From Physella acuta (Eukaryota; Mollusca; Gastropoda; Physidae): a stretch of 64,000 nucleotides of DNA. The position numbers and the translations under genes were made by a program. The stretch is from positions 634,513-698,512 of the forward strand of contig NW_026731945.1 of NCBI RefSeq assembly GCF_028476545.1, written 5' to 3'. Of this stretch, positions 61,864-64,000 are shown one piece after another. The first letter of the stretch is position 1; the number at the start of each line of letters is the position of its first letter. The notes below the pieces were generated by a model, which saw nothing but the letters and a program-made list of their open reading frames with translations, did no database searches and had not been told where the DNA came from.

Positions 61864-64000
61864 TAATTATTAGGTACAGTTCTATGAAAAATTATCATTT
61901 CTGCCTCGTGTTTAAAATGTTTACGTAGGTTGCTATCTCATCTCGGCAAATACAACACGCCACAAACAGGAAGACTAGGCCACTTCTATAATTGTTTGTT
62001 AAATTTTTGTGTGCATTGAACTGATGAGGACAAATTGCAGACACTCGGCTACTGAGGTCAAATCATCCCCTTGACAAGCTTTGACTGTCCTCAATCCACC
62101 ACCAAACACTGTATTTAAATCTCACTCGCGTCATGTTTCAAGGCCGTCAAACCCCGTCTTGATTCTATTTTTAGATGATATTCAGCTTCCCAGCCTCCAT
62201 CTCCACACCTCGAACCGCAACTGAGAAATCGATTCCATTACGGTCAGTTTCCCCATTTTATACTATTGTAATTCTAATGCGATTATTAGTATCGAGTACA
62301 CGCTTGTCTGCGCAGGCTGTCTAGCCAGCCGCACGCGACTGTCCCTTACGGCTATAATTAATTCATTGATTTTTTTCCCCTTACGATAAATGGACCAGCA
62401 TTACCTTAACGCCTTTCTAGTACGAACACAAAATCTACTAGAGCCACGGCTTATCGCATGTGGATTATGTGCTTAATCTTATTATTGTTGTTCAAAGATA
62501 ATCCGATGTGCTGAAAATTGTCAATACATTCTAGACCGGTGAGTCAAAATTGGACAACTGTTGTGTTATCTGCAACGTGTGTTTGGGTTTTAGCAGACGA
62601 TTTTCTTGTCGTGTTCACTATCAATATTTATTTTTAAAATATTACATTAACAAATAAAGTAAAATATTCACCTACAATATTTTAGTACACTGTTGTTTAA
62701 TCGTTTCATCTATATTTATTTTCTTGCAAGGTTGTAGTCTTCCAATTTCAGTTGTAATGTTTATTTGTGTAAGGGCTAGGGGTTTCCCAAGGATTTATTT
62801 TTAAACTCGGTAAACTTCTATCTTGAGAGCCGGTCCAATATTGTGTCTCGCCTTGTGTGGGCAGAGGAGAAAGTGGGCCATAGTTGCGGGCCTTGGCGAT
62901 TGGTTTAAAGTTTAAAAACACCGGCATTGAACGTGCTTTTGCTGAACACCGAATCACGTGAAGTCTGGGGGAAAAACAACTTGAGTGTGTTTTGTTTTGA
63001 ACGGATTTTCCCGGTTGGTGTGATTTGAGCGCAAGTATTATACATTAACGTTCAATTCTGATATTGCTAACTAGGTCTAGTATTTAAAATTAGTATACCA
63101 TAATGAGCTTTGTAATTTAAAGCGATAAAATGTATATTTTCCAACACTTCATGCATTTTTAATGACATTTTTTTTTCATATTCTAAATCGATTTGATGGT
63201 TTAGTTTATCTAAGAATAAATTTAAAAGCCATAGATTTATATGTTGGTTTTAATTTTCGTTTTAATTATTGCTATTCCCTTACACATTTCATAAAGTTTA
63301 ATACATTATTATTTGAAGTTGTAATTTAAATTTTACAAAGCTGGCCGGTATTCCTTATCGTGCTATATCGTGAGCTAGACCAATTGCACCAATTAACAAC
63401 ACAAAAAATGGTAACGTTGATTGGCATATTGGGTTATCCATACATGTCGTTACCCTTTTTTTTTTACTGTCCCCCCCCCCCCTAATCCCCTCTATAACGA
63501 AGCGTCACAAAAGGCCAGCATCTCCCCCCCCCCCCCCCAAAATAAATAAATTAATTAATTAATAAAAAACATAAATAAATTGCAGTTGAATTTATTTTAA
63601 AACACTCCTCCCATAGATATTATAAAACTGGAGAAATCATCTAAAAGACTAAATTAATTTTGATTTTACAATATCAAAGACACACACCCTCTCACAGACA
63701 TTGTATAATGTTGAAGTAATCATCTAAACGACCAAATTTATTTAATGTAATTTTAATATAACAACATCAAAGACACATCCAACAGATAATGTATAACGAG
63801 AGAAATCATCAAAGCTATAAAATCAATTTTCATGTAACAAATGAAAAAAAACCACCCTTACCACTCAGCACTTAAAGACATTTTATTACCGAGACAAAGC
63901 AGTTAAACGACCAAATTAATTTTAGTTATACAAATTCAACACTCCCCCCCCCCCACCCCCACCCCAACCCAGAAACAGTGTTCCTAAAGCAAGCAGTTAA
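61864..64000. other. No gene seen; least repetitive part of the right half
   Basis: 61900-62560 and 62740-63010 are less AT-rich and carry no recognised repeat. 62840-62960 has an inverted CCAAT and a CACGTG E-box. 63470-63540 and 63940-63965 hold C-runs. 63590-63930 has about five loose units around GAGAAATCATCTAAACGACC AAATTAATTTT. Confidence 0.45.

Noticed and set aside
62748-62957. 69-codon minus-strand open frame near the right end
   Set aside because: No domain, no splice context, and no homolog recognised.

Overview
The window is AT-rich animal nuclear DNA with introns, GT-AG splice sites, many microsatellites and a dense load of transposable elements. No bacterial or viral gene layout is seen. 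A tRNA-headed SINE with a conserved body, TTAGGG-bearing repeats, the spread-out gene structure and abundant AGATCTAG motifs suggest a gastropod mollusc, probably a heterobranch/pulmonate snail. The species is inference.

Four gene-level objects can be supported. (1) 23894-42901, minus strand: a complete 18-exon gene for the phosphoinositide phosphatase SAC1 (SACM1L), 591 codons before the stop. Every splice phase was followed by hand and the product aligns end to end with the family, including the catalytic Cys-x5-Arg loop, two C-terminal membrane segments and a KxKxx ER-retrieval tail. (2) and (3) 6851-11098 and 14364-17616, plus strand: two tandem paralogous 4-exon genes for small four-pass membrane proteins (160 and 164 residues) of a family I do not recognise. 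They are the coding parts of a tandem segmental duplication, and a third, promoter-only copy lies at about 20056-20330. (4) 2465-2619, minus strand: a probable first coding exon with an excellent splice donor, whose gene would run off the left edge. A weaker candidate promoter plus first exon lies at 47854-48242 on the plus strand.

Layout: 1-629 LTR-type sequence; 630-5500 repeats and the putative first exon; 5520-17620 the duplicated membrane-protein genes, one with a 1.5-kb minisatellite; 17700-20650 non-autonomous transposons, a SINE and the promoter-only third copy; 20650-23893 3' flank and 3'UTR of SAC1; 23894-42901 SAC1, whose large intron 1 holds two transposon-like elements with perfect 8-bp target duplications; 43000-64000 almost entirely repeats: nested DNA transposons, LINE fragments, SINEs, a solo LTR and very long (AT)n arrays.

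The most unusual feature is in SAC1. The 3' end of exon 12, with its splice donor, is repeated five times as exact 60-bp units, giving five identical, in-frame donors directly after the catalytic loop. Two other SAC1 exon edges (exon 14 donor side, exon 16 acceptor side) are also partly duplicated. Together they could give a ladder of SAC1 isoforms, though usage cannot be judged from sequence alone.
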